A DNA stretch of 64,000 nt from Dichotomocladium elegans (taxonomy: Eukaryota; Mucoromycota; Mucoromycetes; Mucorales; Lichtheimiaceae): assembly GCA_025716815.1 (NCBI GenBank), contig JAIXMN010000005.1:1178001-1242000 (forward strand), written 5' to 3'. Position 1 is the first letter of the stretch, and the number at the start of each line of letters is the position of its first letter. The notes below the pieces were generated by a model that had not been told where the DNA came from, searched no databases, and worked only from the letters and a program-made list of their open reading frames with translations. Of the stretch, positions 46,249 through 58,320 are shown in pieces. The translations under genes and the position numbers were made by a program.

Positions 46249-46421
46249 GCAAGCAGAAAAGCCATATTAGAACATAATGTTATTGATTAATGCCCGATCT
46301 ATTGTATTCGACCGAAACCGGTGGGTCAAGATGATCCGCGCACATCGAAATGATACAAATATGATGTGTACAATGCAGCGTCTGTCTTAGAGGATAGGCG
46401 ACGAGGGAGGGAAAGAAAGAA

Positions 46422-47288
46422 TCATGTCCTTTGGCCGTCTGCAACTTCCTTCATTGGAATCACCTCGTACATCCTATTCTTACCGAGGTTTGCGCGCTGC
46501 GCGCTCTGCATCAAAACCTGCTTGGCCTTTCCCATGACACGGGTGAAGGGTGCATCATCGGTTGGAGCGTCTGACGTTTTTCGCTTTGCCTTGGAACTTA
46601 TGCTGTTCGTGCTGGACAAATGAACCCAATCAGGCTCATCGTCAGCATTTGTGCTTTCTGGTGCTGGGGAGGAAGATGACGGTTGTTGAGATGCTGGAGA
46701 AGATGTGGATGGATCTGAAGGGGCCGTTTGCTGCGTCTTGGATTTCTGGGAGACAAGGATCGGTTCCATTTCGCGCTGCATACAGGCCCATTCGCCACCC
46801 AAAATCATACACACCATGCTCAATGTTTGTAGTATCCACCATGGCAAGCAGGTAGGGAAATGACCTGTGTGACACCAGACACACATGATGTGTATGCCAA
46901 AGAGCGTCAGCACAAAGTCCAAGACGAGTCTAGCGCGCTGAATGAGAATGACAATGACTGGAATTGTAATGACGGCATTAGCGAGCCACACCAATGCAAG
47001 AGTCCACCCAAACACCGTATCGGCGCGGATTTCGGTGTCATCGAGAATTGAGTCGAGAGAGAGCTCATCGCCAGTTAATGCAAGGGCGAAGAGGAGGAGG
47101 ATGCTGATGGTAATGTAATAAACAGTCTGCAATGAGACGATCTTTTTTGTTTTATGAAAAGTTTGATGAGCAAGTCCAGTTCTATGTGCACACACATGCA
47201 TGCACATTATGCAAAGTTAATTGTATTGTACCTGTGCAATAATTAGGAGAGGATCCCATCCCGTTGCACGAAAGGAGGAAGGTGCCAT
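46422..47288 (-). CDS. SYS1: Golgi membrane protein SYS1
   Basis: Two exons, 47288-47232 and 47141-46422, give 258 residues. The start ATGWDPLLIIAQIVSLQTVY is the SYS1 signature, in which the intron (donor GTACAA) separates IIAQ from IVSLQ. Four transmembrane segments follow, including FGWTLALVWLANAVITIPVI and the conserved RARLVLDFVLTLFGIH ... HTGHFPTCLPWWILQ. SYS1 recruits the Arl3/ARFRP1 GTPase to the trans-Golgi. The cytosolic tail of about 110 residues is Ser/Pro/Gln-rich and longer than in yeast. Confidence 0.9.
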
Positions 47289-47410
47289 AAGTGTATGTCG
47301 ATTGAATTTGGGAGAAAGTGAACCCCGCAGGGCAAAGGAGATTGTGCAATTTATTTCGTTTCACAGCGTGGAGAAGGAAATATTAACAACGCTGTTGAGT
47401 TGCCTCCACA

Positions 47411-49054
47411 TCATCTGCGTTGTCCGAAAGAGAAAGGTCTGTTGATTTCTCGTAGAAGCCGTTGTCGCTTTATTAATTCGGTTGGGTCATTGGCGTGATC
47501 CTTGCGTAATCTCAACTGCCTAGAAGAGAGATCCTTTTCAGCATGCCTCTTCTGTTTGGCTGATTTCAAATGCGTCTCCTCAACGTTCGCATCTTCTTCA
47601 TCGGAACTCGACAGCTGCAGACTGTCTATTGATACGAATTTTGGGGTATAGCCATTGTTGAAATTTGGTTTCTGCGTAGGTATCATGAGTTCGTTATTAG
47701 ATTGGTCGTAGTCCTCGTTTATCAGCTTTTCTTCGTAGGGTTCTTGGGGCCAGTATGAGTAGAACGTATGTGGGTATATGTCAGGCATCGGGAAGCCGAT
47801 CCTATTGAGCATATTGAGAATATCTGTAGCCGTCCCTCGGTCGCTTGGATTGTTTTCAAGGCCACATTCAAGCACCTTGTAAAACGAAGAAAAGCGGGTG
47901 GGGATTTCTTTCGGATCGAAGCAGACGGTCCCTTTCCGCCCATGCCGCCGGAGAACTTTGGTGTTGAATTCGCTAAAGGTCAGATGACTTGCCATCAGCT
48001 CGGCCAATATCAAGGTGCCCATAAACACATCTGACGCCAGCCAAAACTCGTTGGAAGCTATCATCTCTGTTATTGCCGAATAAATGTCAAAAGGTTGCTT
48101 CTCAGAGAACGTCAAACGAATCACTTTCCTGGTGCGGCCACGTCTCGTGTCCATCGAATTGTGTATCCGTCGTCCTCCGCATGGTTTTCCGAGAGAGATA
48201 TCTTTTCTGCACCCCGCATGCGTACACAGGACCCAAAATCGGTTAACATCGCCGATCCTGTGTTATCAATCTTGAGCAATGGAAAGCCTCTCATCCATTA
48301 GCAAACCAAAGGGGTAAGGGGACCAACCTGGCGCCTCTTACCAGAACATTTTCTCTTTTGACATCGACAATGCCTATCTTTAACCGGTGGGCATCCTCCA
48401 AGGACGAAAAGATACCAATGCCAATCCGGAGCACTTCAGAGATCTGCATTGGGAAATCTAATCATTTACTTTCTCAGCGCGTCCCTTTTCATTCCATCGC
48501 GCCTTTCCTATACCTCTGTTGTTCGTATAAGCAAGGAGATCCCCTTGTTCATAGTATCGTTGCACGCCGAAATATTCGACGTCGTTGGGATCGCGGCCCG
48601 TCCTGGTTTGGAAGAATTCCGATCGCTTGAATGCGACAACTCCCAAGTATGGATTTACTGATCGACAGACGGCCAGCTCAGCAGCGAAACGGAGCTCACG
48701 TTGGAGACGTTTCACAAACTCGCTCCTTGGTTGGTTTGGTCGTCGCATCTTGCACGCAACAGGGACTCCTAAATAGTCTGCAAGGACTACCTTGCCTGTT
48801 CGGCCCTCTCCCAATATCTTATCGTGAAACTTAAACTGATCAAAGGTAAATACGGAAGGCCAGAATGACTCTAGCTGTTGGATCGTGTCTGGCAACGTGG
48901 ACAAAGACATCGAAGCCGAATGTCTGGAATTGTGCCGCGGTCTGTTTGTTGAGGTCATTTTACGCGCGCATTTCATAGTTGTAGCATTGTGCCTAGTTCC
49001 GCCGTGTGATTGTGTTTTTTTACTTGGAGCTATTGCCATTACAATCGTTGTCAC
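47411..49054 (-). CDS. Divergent protein kinase-domain protein
   Basis: Four exons, 49054-48470, 48443-48342, 48270-48129 and 48066-47411, give 494 residues. Kinase landmarks in order: glycine loop LGEGRTGKVVLADYLG, lysine in PVACKM, a catalytic loop reading KIGIVDVKRENVLIDNTGSA (Asp, Lys and Asn present, but His-Arg of HRD replaced by Ile-Val), then LTDFGSCVRMRG, the APE motif and SDVFMGTLILAELM. A low-complexity, charged C-terminal tail follows. I cannot place it in a kinase family. Intron 3 is odd: the APE codon junction requires a donor reading GAAAGT instead of GTAAGT. If that site does not splice, the protein truncates just after the activation segment. The first ATG of the frame was taken as start; an internal one (MTSTNRPRHN) is also plausible. 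Confidence 0.75.
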
Positions 49055-50277
49055 GCAGGGCAGGATTGGCGATACAAAATAAAATGAAAATATGAAAAAA
49101 AAACCAAAGAATGAATTTGCGAGTATTCAAGCACCGACAATGAAATGAGCCAATTTTGTTTCAAAAAAGCAAGTGACCATCACAGCACTGTTGAGTATTC
49201 TCTTTTGATTAATACTTTATTGGATGAACTGGAGCAAGACGAACAAAGTGGTGTTTTTAAAAGACAGCCTAGAAGTATAGTGAAAAGATGTCGATACCCA
49301 GTATGATCTGCACGCAAAGTGACGTTTTTCTGATTACCTAGTAGGGAAATACATTAATTGCGATTTCCCTCTTTTTGCGTGGATTGACAGTCTAATCAAT
49401 GGGACGACCGGGATTTTTATATTCAAGGATGAATAAGATCGCTCGGTTACGTAAAAATCGGATTTAAGCGCAGCGCAGCGCGATTGCAGAACAAGGCCAG
49501 TAGATTGCAATCGATGCGAAAACGGGGCTATCACGGACTTAATAAATTCACCAGGAGAAAAAAAAAATAAAATGTTCCCAGCCCAGATGCCGGCCTTATT
49601 CAGAGTTGAGAAAACATAGCAGGAACATGGTGCACTCGCACCACGAGTGCAGCATGTAGTTTGCGCAACGATGGCTAACAGCAGACTAAGCAGCAAAGCA
49701 TTTCACCGCCAACCAGTTACACAAGGTAGCATTTAAGTTGCCTTAGAAAGGAAAGCTTGCATTCTGATGAAGTTTGCCATGCTCTGTGTAAGGTTGCGCA
49801 CAAACGGGTGACAGATTTTTTGTTTGTCCCAATTTGCCTACCGCAACATTGTTTAGAAGCGGTCTGTGAGCGGGACCTGTTGTACATAAATACATACAAA
49901 GATGTCAGATTGAAAGGAAAAATCAAGACGATGAGGATGTGTGGTGTTGCGTTCGTAGTTTCCCAAGGAGATAGGTACTGAATAGTGTCAAGAAAAGGAA
50001 GGCCAAGAGACGAATGTTGAAATCTGAGACAAGTCTATTCCTGGGATGCGAGAGGAAGGGCAATTACGGCGGTGTTTTCTAAGTAACGACGGACCTTTGC
50101 GCCCCAGTAAAAAAAAAAAAAGATACTCTAAATAACACCCGAGTACAAGAAAAAAGTTTGAAAAGAGAAGACGTGAACCTCTTTTCATTTTCTGCCCCTT
50201 TTACTCCCTTTCCACTCTTTTTTTATTCTTCTCGGGTCCGCCCATTATCGCATTCTTTTTCCGCTGTCTCCGTTAAT
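49055..50277. other. Divergent intergenic region
   Basis: 1.2 kb between the kinase-like gene and the mucin-like gene, transcribed away from each other. AT-rich with several A runs; no gene or RNA was recognised. Confidence 0.55.
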
Positions 50278-51582
50278 ATGCGAGTTCCCTGGTCTGCGTT
50301 CGTCCTTACCGCGCTCGTCTCCATCCAAGTCGCTGCTCAGTCAAGCCTCGGTTCTGGCCCTGTCAATTCTGCGGCTGCCGTAGAACCACCCATCTCCTCA
50401 GCAGCGCCCGATCCCACGACAAAGGCACCTACCACTACACAGGCGCCTCCACCTACAACTACGCAAGCACCTCCTCCTACCACCACGCAAGCACCTCCTC
50501 CTACAACTACGCAAGCACCTCCTCCTACAACTACGCAAGCACCTCCTCCTACTACCACGCAACAGTCAACCACTGCTGCTCCACCTCCAGAAACCACGAC
50601 AGCTGCTCAGACTACTACTACTTCAGTTGCACAGGTATCAACGACTACCTCTGCTTCTGTTCCTCTCGCCACCACCACAACTACGCCTGCCGCCAGCAGT
50701 TCATCTACCGGTATCACATCTTCGACCCAAGCCACATCGACTCCTGGCCAGACAACCACCCATAGTACTTCTTTGAGCGCCTCAAACAGTGCAAGCAAGT
50801 CGTCTGCTACGTCTACTCCAACTTCCTCGGCCAATGATAAGGAAAATAAAGGTGGCGCGAATGTCGGTGCCATTGCCGGAGGTGTCGTTGGCGGAGTTGG
50901 TATGTAGCTGTAGACAGTTTAAGCATTCGTCCCGCTTACTTCTTTAACCTAACTCTAAATTCGAACAATAGTCGGTCTTGCTCTGATTGGAGGTATCTTG
51001 ACCTTCATCAATCGTCGTGGTGGCTGCACTTCGCGAAACAAGCAGAAGCGCACTGCTGATTTTGAGGACTTTGGCTTGGCCGAGAGTGATTTCCCGCACC
51101 ACCGCTCACCTCCCATGTCAGCCGCTAATCTTGCTCCCCACTCGCCTTCTATGGGTGCTGCTGCAGTCGGAGCAGGTGTTGCTGCTGCTGGCGGTGCTGC
51201 TGCCGCCGCTTCTCCATCACTACCTAGATTAAACGATCAGGGCAATTATTATGATCCTGTGTCTTCGGAATACGGAACCAACCGTGTCTACTATGAGCCC
51301 CAATTGACTGGTCAGGACTATACTGCTGACTACGGTCACCCGGACTATAATGCTCAGAACTACAGCCAGCAGTATTATTACCCCCAGGAACACCATAATA
51401 CCGGTGGTTATTATAATGAGCAAGGTTACTATTACGATAATGGCAGCACGGCTGTCTCGAGCCCAAGCCAGCAGCAGCAACAGCCCATCTATGATCCTAA
51501 TGGTGTCATCGCTGGCGGCAACAATAACGACTATTACAAGCCGGACACTACTGAAGGCAGCAAACCGCATCAGCACATGTGA
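50278..51582 (+). CDS. Mucin-like single-pass membrane protein (possible wall sensor)
   Basis: Two exons, 50278-50899 and 50972-51582, give 410 residues. An N-terminal signal peptide (WSAFVLTALVSIQVAAQ) leads into about 170 residues rich in Thr, Ser and Pro, including five exact copies of APPPTTTQ (residues 56-95), which would carry O-linked mannose. A single membrane segment (AIAGGVVGGVVGLALIGGIL) is split by the intron; it is followed by basic residues (RRGGCTSRNKQKR) and a Tyr/Gln/Asn-rich cytosolic tail. This architecture is that of fungal cell-wall stress sensors and mucins such as Wsc/Mid2/Hkr1, but there is no WSC or other identifying domain, so the family is inferred from layout only. 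Confidence 0.75.
50443..50562 (+). repeat. Five tandem 24-bp repeats coding APPPTTTQ
   Basis: Five adjacent copies of a 24-nt unit in the mucin-like gene. Copies differ only by synonymous changes, a pattern prone to copy-number variation. Confidence 0.95.
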
Positions 51583-53885
51583 GAAGCTGATCCTTTTTAG
51601 CGCCTTCTTTCGTTCCCTACCCCATTTTTGCACTCTTTCTCTCTTTCTCTCACTTCGTGTGTCTGTGTTCATAGAACATTTGCAAACTTTAGAATGCCCA
51701 TCTTATTCATCTGCTTATTTAAACAATATCCACATTTGTACGTACTTAAAAAGAGGGAGCGGGTAAATGAGGAAGACTGGACAATATTTTGTAAAATTAC
51801 AACACATCGAGGAAAACATCGATCGGTTTCCACCCTGATATAGTTAACACCGAGCTCCCCTTATTTTATAAATGTAGTTGTTGTTAATTATATTATGCAT
51901 CTCATTTAATAAACATACTTATTAGATGAGAATGTACAGTAATGTTTTGGCCAGAAGTCATACAATCATCGCTTTCACAGAACAATACATACGAGACTTC
52001 AATCCTCGCCCGAATATGTATGTACCATGGACGCATATTTCATTGTAATCAGCTACGCTGTCAAACAAGTGCTTGCAGAAATAAAACTCATTACGGGAAG
52101 TTATATGTTGGGCAGTGGCTCCTTTGATATTGTCCTTTTTTTCAGACAGAGGATCAAATCGATTGATCGCAAGAGACTCTCTTTCTTACCTCTTCATCTT
52201 ATCCTGTTCAGTTTCTACAATACTCCACGAAAATGGTATAGTAAGGACCGGTCAACTGCGTCCAAGCTTTCACTGGCTCCCCATCATCTGCACTATATAC
52301 AGTCTATTCATTGTAGGATTCTTCTATTTCTTCTTCTTCTTCTTCTCTTCCCCCATCAACAAATTCCAGGTTTGCAAATTCTATATATAGATTCTCATTA
52401 TAATTCCATATATGATTGGATACGCGCATGCTTTCTAATGTCGTTGCCACTGATATATGTTAAATGCACTTTTCTTGTCTTATTGAATAGTATCCACTCT
52501 CATTCACTATTAAAACATGGAAGAGAGGAGGAAAAAACGACATATAATGTCGATGAAACCCTATCAATAGACCACAAGCGCGATCATTCAGAACTGTAAT
52601 TTATTTCTTGTCTGATGGTGATGATGCAGATATATTTACGCCATATTACCAGGGGCGACGGGAAAGGGTAGAGCGAACCATGATATTATCGTATGATATA
52701 ATATTCATCTTATCCTTGTGCATTCTCAAATTTATACACTGATGCAGATGTAATAGCCGAGAGGCTTTACGTTCGCACGGTTGTAAGTGCCGTTGAGGAT
52801 CTTTTAGAACGCACACATATAATCTGCATGAGTGGGAATAGCAGTATCTCTTGTTGGAAAGGGGCATAATTGGTTAGGGATTTAAGATTTGTCTATTGTT
52901 CATGACTATCGCCCAACATGCTATGGATCACCTCCCTATGCATTGTCATTCCGAGGCTCAGACTTACACGGCGTTCTCTTTACAACAAGCATCTTCCATG
53001 TGCAAAGACTGAGTTTCACGACCATAGTTTTGTTTGATTTGCTCTCACTGCCAACTTGCCTCAGCAAAACAGACAAGGAAGCTAAGAAGTGGACCACGAT
53101 CCGATAAAGAACTAACCGCTGGAGTATAATAAGACTCCCGCTGGGGATGGAGAGCACGATATCCCATCCTAAAATACCTATAGTCGCTGTCAGTAGGGAT
53201 GGTAGACCCAGGATATTTCCAGGAAAGCCCCATCGTAGCAAAAAAAAAAAAAAACCACGTAGCGCGTGGCCATCATGCCCGAGAATCCAATGCAACATTC
53301 TTCATCATTCGAAAAAAATAAGCGTAACCCCGTTTATGTGAATGTCAATGCCCGATCGCACAAAGCTAAACGTCTGCGCGAGGTGGAGCAGCCAACGGCA
53401 ACACGTGGGTTACTTGTGTAGCTGATTCCAACGTGCTGGCATTAATATGAAACTCAATACGTCCGTCCGTTGTGAGCATTATGTTATGTTATTTCATAGG
53501 CTGTGCAAATACGCATTAACACTGCCCACGGAAAAATAAGCCAAAAGATATTTTACATAGGGCGATGGGTGCTTTATACAATCTTGCATATATACGTTCT
53601 GCTGACGAATACAGTATCAGCAAAACAACATGTTGCGTACGGGCTTACAGCTCCCCTCGCTTTCCAATTAGAGTGGTCATCATCTTTTTTCACTTTTATT
53701 TTTTTTTTCGGTGGCCGACTAAAAAGTCCGGACCGGACAGGTTTCGTCACCCGAATTGTTTTTTTCTGCCTGTGCATGGCCCCGTACTCGATGGGCACGA
53801 AGACCTATTGTTCACTGGGGCCATAAGCCTTCTTACCTTTTTTTCTTAATATATTTAATAACCCCCCACTCCACTCCATTACGAC
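51583..53885. other. 2.3-kb region with no supported gene
   Basis: Mostly AT-rich. Two stretches hint at coding sequence but cannot be joined: a minus-strand frame at about 53200-52950 (LGWDIVLSIPSGSLIILQRL, hydrophobic) and another at about 52870-52650 with several Cys and His (YCYSHSCRLYVCVLKDPQ). A 190-residue plus-strand frame at 52027-52599 is hydrophobic and Ser/Leu-rich and matches no family I recognise. Confidence 0.4.
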
Positions 53886-56427
53886 ATGTTGCGCGTCATC
53901 AACAAGAGCAGCATTGCGCGCAGGACTCCAGCTCTTCTGAACACCGGAGGTATACATTCCTTTGTCTTCTTGACAGACACCAAATTCAATCATTAACGGT
54001 CCCCTAGCCCGTGCCTTCTCCGCTACCGTGAGCAAAAAGGAAGAGGTTGAGGTCTTCATTGACGGCAAGTCGGTCATGATTGAGCAGGGCGCAGCCTTAA
54101 TTCAGGCTTGTGAGAAGGCTGGTGTAGATGTAAGTCTGTTTGAGGTGGATGCAGGTGACCCACAGATTTTCTCACATCTCGGGTTGATTTTCGCAGATTC
54201 CTCGTTTCTGCTACCACGGTAATTGACACGATCCACTGAAGCACAGTTAGATGCGCGCTTTCTCATACATACAAAGACACGACGAAACGCTGACACTCTT
54301 TATCTAGACCGCCTCTCTGTTGCTGGTAACTGTCGCATGTGTCTGGTTGAAGTCGAGCGCGCCCCCAAGCCCGTCGCGTCGTGTGCATACCCTGTCATGC
54401 CCGGTATGAAGGTCAAGACAAACACACCTATGGTCCACAAGGCCCGAGAAGGTGTGATGGAATTCTTGTTGTACAACCATCCTCTTGATTGTCCTATCTG
54501 TGACCAGGGTGGTGAGTGTGATCTCCAGGATCAGAGCATGCGCTATGGTAGCGACCGCGGCCGTTTCCACGAACCCAAGGGCAAGCGCGCTGTGGAAGAC
54601 AAGAACTTTGGTCCTCTCATTAAGACCGAGATGACTCGTTGCATTCAATGCACGCGTTGCGTCCGATTTGCTAATGAGGTTGCAGGTGCTCCCGAACTTG
54701 GTACAAGCGGTCGTGGTAATGAAATGCAGATCGGCACTTACATTGAGCGTACCATCGACTCTGAGATGTCCGGCAACGTCATCGATCTCTGCCCTGTCGG
54801 TGCTTTGACATCGAAGCCCTACCAGATGAAGGCCAGACCCTGGGAACTCAAGAAGTTCGAGACCATCGATGTCTCTGACGCTATTGGCTCCAACATTCGT
54901 CTGGATACCCGTGGTGTCGAGGTCATGCGCATTCTTCCCCGCCTCAACGATGAGATTAACGAGGAATGGATTTCTGACAAGACTCGCTTCTTCTATGATG
55001 GCTTGAAGGTTCAGCGTCTAACCACGCCTTTGGTTCGTGATGGAGATCGATTTGTCCCCTCTTCATGGGAGAAGGCTTTGGGACGTATCAGTGAAGAGTT
55101 CGCCAAGGTCGAAGGGAACAGCGCAAAGGCTATTGCCGGACACTTGGCAGATGCCGAGTCCATGGTTGCCCTGAAGGACCTCTTCAACCGCGCTGGCTCT
55201 GAGAATCTTGCCATCGATGCGCCCAACGGCTCCAAACCCCTTGCTATCAACGCTGACTTGCGCTCCAACTACGTGCTCAACTCTACCATTGCAGGTGTCG
55301 AGGAGGCTGATGTTGTTTTGCTCGTCGGCACCAACCCTCGTCACGAAGCTCCTATCCTCAACACGCGCCTTCGCAAGGCTTATCTCCATAAGGGCCAGGA
55401 TCTCGGTGTGATTGGTGAAGCTGCTGACTTGACATATGACTACGACCATATTGGTGCTGACGCCAAGTCCATTGAGGCTTTGTTGGATGGCACCCATCCA
55501 TTCTCCAAGCGACTTGCTGAGGCCAAGCGTCCCATGATTGTTGTCGGCTCTGGTGTTGTTGAAAACAGCAAGGATGGCGAGTACATTCTTTCGAAGGTTG
55601 CCGACCTCGCCAACAAGCATAAGGATACCGTTTTCCAGGACAGCTGGAACGGCTTCAACGTCCTTCAGCGCGTAAGTACTGCGTATGGATACATGCGAAC
55701 TGGAGGGTAGGGGATTAAATTCGTATGGGTGGTTTTGCATCTGTTAGGCTGCCAGTCGAACTGCTGCGTACGAGATTGGCTTCGTGCCTACTTCTAGCGA
55801 GGCTGCCTCTGCACCTGTGAAATTCTTGTATCTGTTAAATGCGGATGAGATCACCGCTGCCGATGTCCCCAAGGATGCATTTGTCGTTTATCAGGGCCAC
55901 CATGGCGACGTTGGTGCGCAATATGCTGACGTTATTCTCCCTGGTTCCGCTTTTACTGAGAAGAATGCCACGTGAGTTGGAGCAGTGATTGCTATTGGCG
56001 GGTAGAAATCTGATCCATTTATTTCCATAGCTATATGAACACTGAGGGCCGCACACAGATCACCCGGGCAGGTGTCAATCCTCCTGCGGCTGCACGTGAG
56101 GACTGGAAGATCATCCGTGCTTTGTCCGAATTGACAGGCAATACTTTGCCTTACGATGATCTCCCGGCCGTGCGCGCTCGTCTTTCCGAGATCTCACCTG
56201 CGCTTACCCGTTACGATGTCATCGAGAGCTCCGGTATGCATGAGCTCGGCCTTAACAGCCTGAAGAAGACCGGTGTCAAGCCCTCAGGCGAGGTGTTGTC
56301 CAATGTCATCAAGAACTTCTATCAGACAGATCCCATCTCCCGTGCCTCCAGTACAATGGCCAAGTGCACCAAGGTGTTTGTTCAAGGAAAGACTGCAGAA
56401 GATGCTCTCGATAAAGCCCATGCTTAG
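53886..56427 (+). CDS. NADH:ubiquinone oxidoreductase 75-kDa subunit (NDUFS1)
   Basis: Six exons, 53886-53949, 54008-54129, 54197-54218, 54308-55671, 55748-55971 and 56031-56427, give 730 residues, the normal length. It is the largest peripheral-arm subunit of mitochondrial complex I and carries three Fe-S clusters. The 2Fe-2S ligands are in FCYH ... GNCRMC ... ASC; the N5 4Fe-4S ligands in [15 protein letters not shown]; the N4 ligands in [11 protein letters not shown] and [14 protein letters not shown] mitochondrial presequence ([18 protein letters not shown]) is split by intron 1. Exon 3 is only 22 nt and encodes IPRFCYH, which includes the first cluster cysteine. The C-terminal molybdopterin-like domain is complete. 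Confidence 0.97.
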
Positions 56428-57497
56428 ATTATAAAATTTCCCTTTTTCTCTCATTTTTTCTTTGCTTGATTTCGTCATATATAAAAAGAAATTCAATTGT
56501 TTTGTCATTTGGAAAGATAGCATGTATAGGCTACAGACCGCTATTAACAATATTTTGGTTCATCCTAAAACTGGTAATTCGTGACATACCCTTCACTGTT
56601 GGCAGTGACTAGTGGCATTTGATTTCAATGCACATGCCATTGAGCGAAGACAGCGTGCTCCTTCCTTTCTCAGACCTTTCTAAACAGAATAACTTTACTT
56701 CCATTTAATCCGAAGCGTTGGTACTTGATGGCTCCTATAAGTGGGGTGGTGATGGATTTGCGCTGGATGTGAACAGAGAGGGGGAGGGAGAGTGCAGAAT
56801 CTCCTTTCTCATGATCCCTTTTAAGCGAATACCAGGCGGACTGTACACGATGCATAGTTTATTTTTCCATAAAGATCCGCTACTCCTTCAGTTAAGCAAG
56901 AGCAAGAGCAAGAGCAAGGCTCACACGCGATAGATATATATTTATATATAAGGGGCGGGGGGACGGGAGGGGAGAAGGAAGGGTGGAGAGAAGAAGAGGA
57001 GGAGAAGGGAGCCGCGCGATGCGCTTCAGCGCGTTTCTTTCTTTCTTTCGTCTCCCTTCTGGTATGCTGTTCCTGGGATTATCGTAAATGAAAGAGGCAG
57101 ATCAACAGCCTGCATTTGTTACCTCCCCGCAAAAAGAAAGAAAAAAAGAAAAAAGTTTATTATTATTTTAAAAGCATGTACGTGCCCTTTTGTTGCGGGT
57201 GTCTTTTTTTCTGTCTTTCTGTCTCTCCATTTCTCCCGTCATCCTCCTATAGATGAAAAAAAGATATGTGTAATTACTGTAAGGACACAAGGAGCCATTA
57301 GAAAAAAAAAAAGAGACAAGCTGAATGGGTTCCATTTTGGTATGGCGTAGAGCCATCCCGTATTCCACATTGGATATAAAAATGTAGTTTCTTTTTGTTA
57401 TTGCCATGCGTCAATAGTTGCCGTGTTCATTGTTCTACCGTGCATTTTCTTTCTCATCCCGCGCCCCTTTTTTACTATTATATCTGTATTTTGATAA
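56428..57497. other. Intergenic region
   Basis: Between the complex I gene and the zinc-finger gene, both on the plus strand. It contains GA-rich sequence near 56950-57010 and A/T-rich runs; no gene was seen. Confidence 0.6.
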
Positions 57498-58220
57498 ATG
57501 TACAGCCCCATGTACGCTTCTACCACGTCAAGTGTTGACGAATCTACCAGCGCAGCTAGCACGCCCACTTTTATGGACATCAGTAATTCCTTTTGGATGG
57601 ATCCCATGTCTCTGGAACAACAGCACCAGGAACTGGTTTATGATCCCTCGCTCGAGTGCTATTATATGGTGAACTTGCAATCATCCACAGAGAGGTATTA
57701 CGATGGTCAAACCGGCGGCGCCACACCGTCCATGATGTCTTGCCCACCACCACCTTTATCGTCCGACTACTTGCCATTATCCCCTCCGGAATATCACTAC
57801 CATCTACCGCTTCAACCTGTGTGTCAGCCTTCCATAACCGATGGGCTCATCCACCATGTCAACTCTTCTACCAGCCCAGACACCAAGGATGGCGGTCCAC
57901 TGAGAGCAACGGCAACCGCAAACACCGCTCCTGTCGACACGGAGCCTCATCGTCACATAGTACGCGGTGTCTCGACCGTTGCTGATGCCCGTCCCTACGC
58001 ATGTTGTGCGTGCTCACGTGCTTTCGCACGCAAGCACGACCTCCAACGACATATCCGCGTCCACACCGGTGACAAGCCATATGCCTGCGTGTGCTGCAAA
58101 AAATCATTTGCTAGGACCGATGCGCTTAAGCGGCACCTGCGCATGGAGGATCAGTGTCGTCTAAGTCCTGAGGTTCAGGCGATGAAGTTTGCCGGCAAGC
58201 GCAGATACCGCAACCTCTAA
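57498..58220 (+). CDS. C2H2-type zinc-finger transcription factor
   Basis: Single exon, 240 residues. The first 165 residues are Ser/Pro/Tyr-rich and unstructured. Two adjacent fingers follow: YACCACSRAFARKHDLQRHI ending RVH, linker TGDKPYA, then ACVCCKKSFARTDALKRHLR. The first is a normal C2H2 finger. The second lacks the usual second histidine and has MEDQC instead, a His-x5-Cys variant. A short basic tail (GKRRYRN) ends the protein. The finger layout resembles fungal stress or calcineurin-responsive regulators, but the target is unknown. Confidence 0.88.
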   Translation: MYSPMYASTTSSVDESTSAASTPTFMDISNSFWMDPMSLEQQHQELVYDPSLECYYMVNLQSSTERYYDGQTGGATPSMMSCPPPPLSSDYLPLSPPEYHYHLPLQPVCQPSITDGLIHHVNSSTSPDTKDGGPLRATATANTAPVDTEPHRHIVRGVSTVADARPYACCACSRAFARKHDLQRHIRVHTGDKPYACVCCKKSFARTDALKRHLRMEDQCRLSPEVQAMKFAGKRRYRNL

Positions 58221-58289
58221 ACCACCCAGCATGCTATACATATCCTTTCTTTCTACACTCCTCTCTCCCTCTCTGTTTCTTTCTCTTTA

Positions 58290-58320
<31 letters not shown>

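Noticed and set aside
52027..52599. 190-residue plus-strand open frame
   Set aside because: Composition is Ser/Leu/Ile/His-rich and AT-driven, no conserved motif, and no promoter-like or splice context was convincing.
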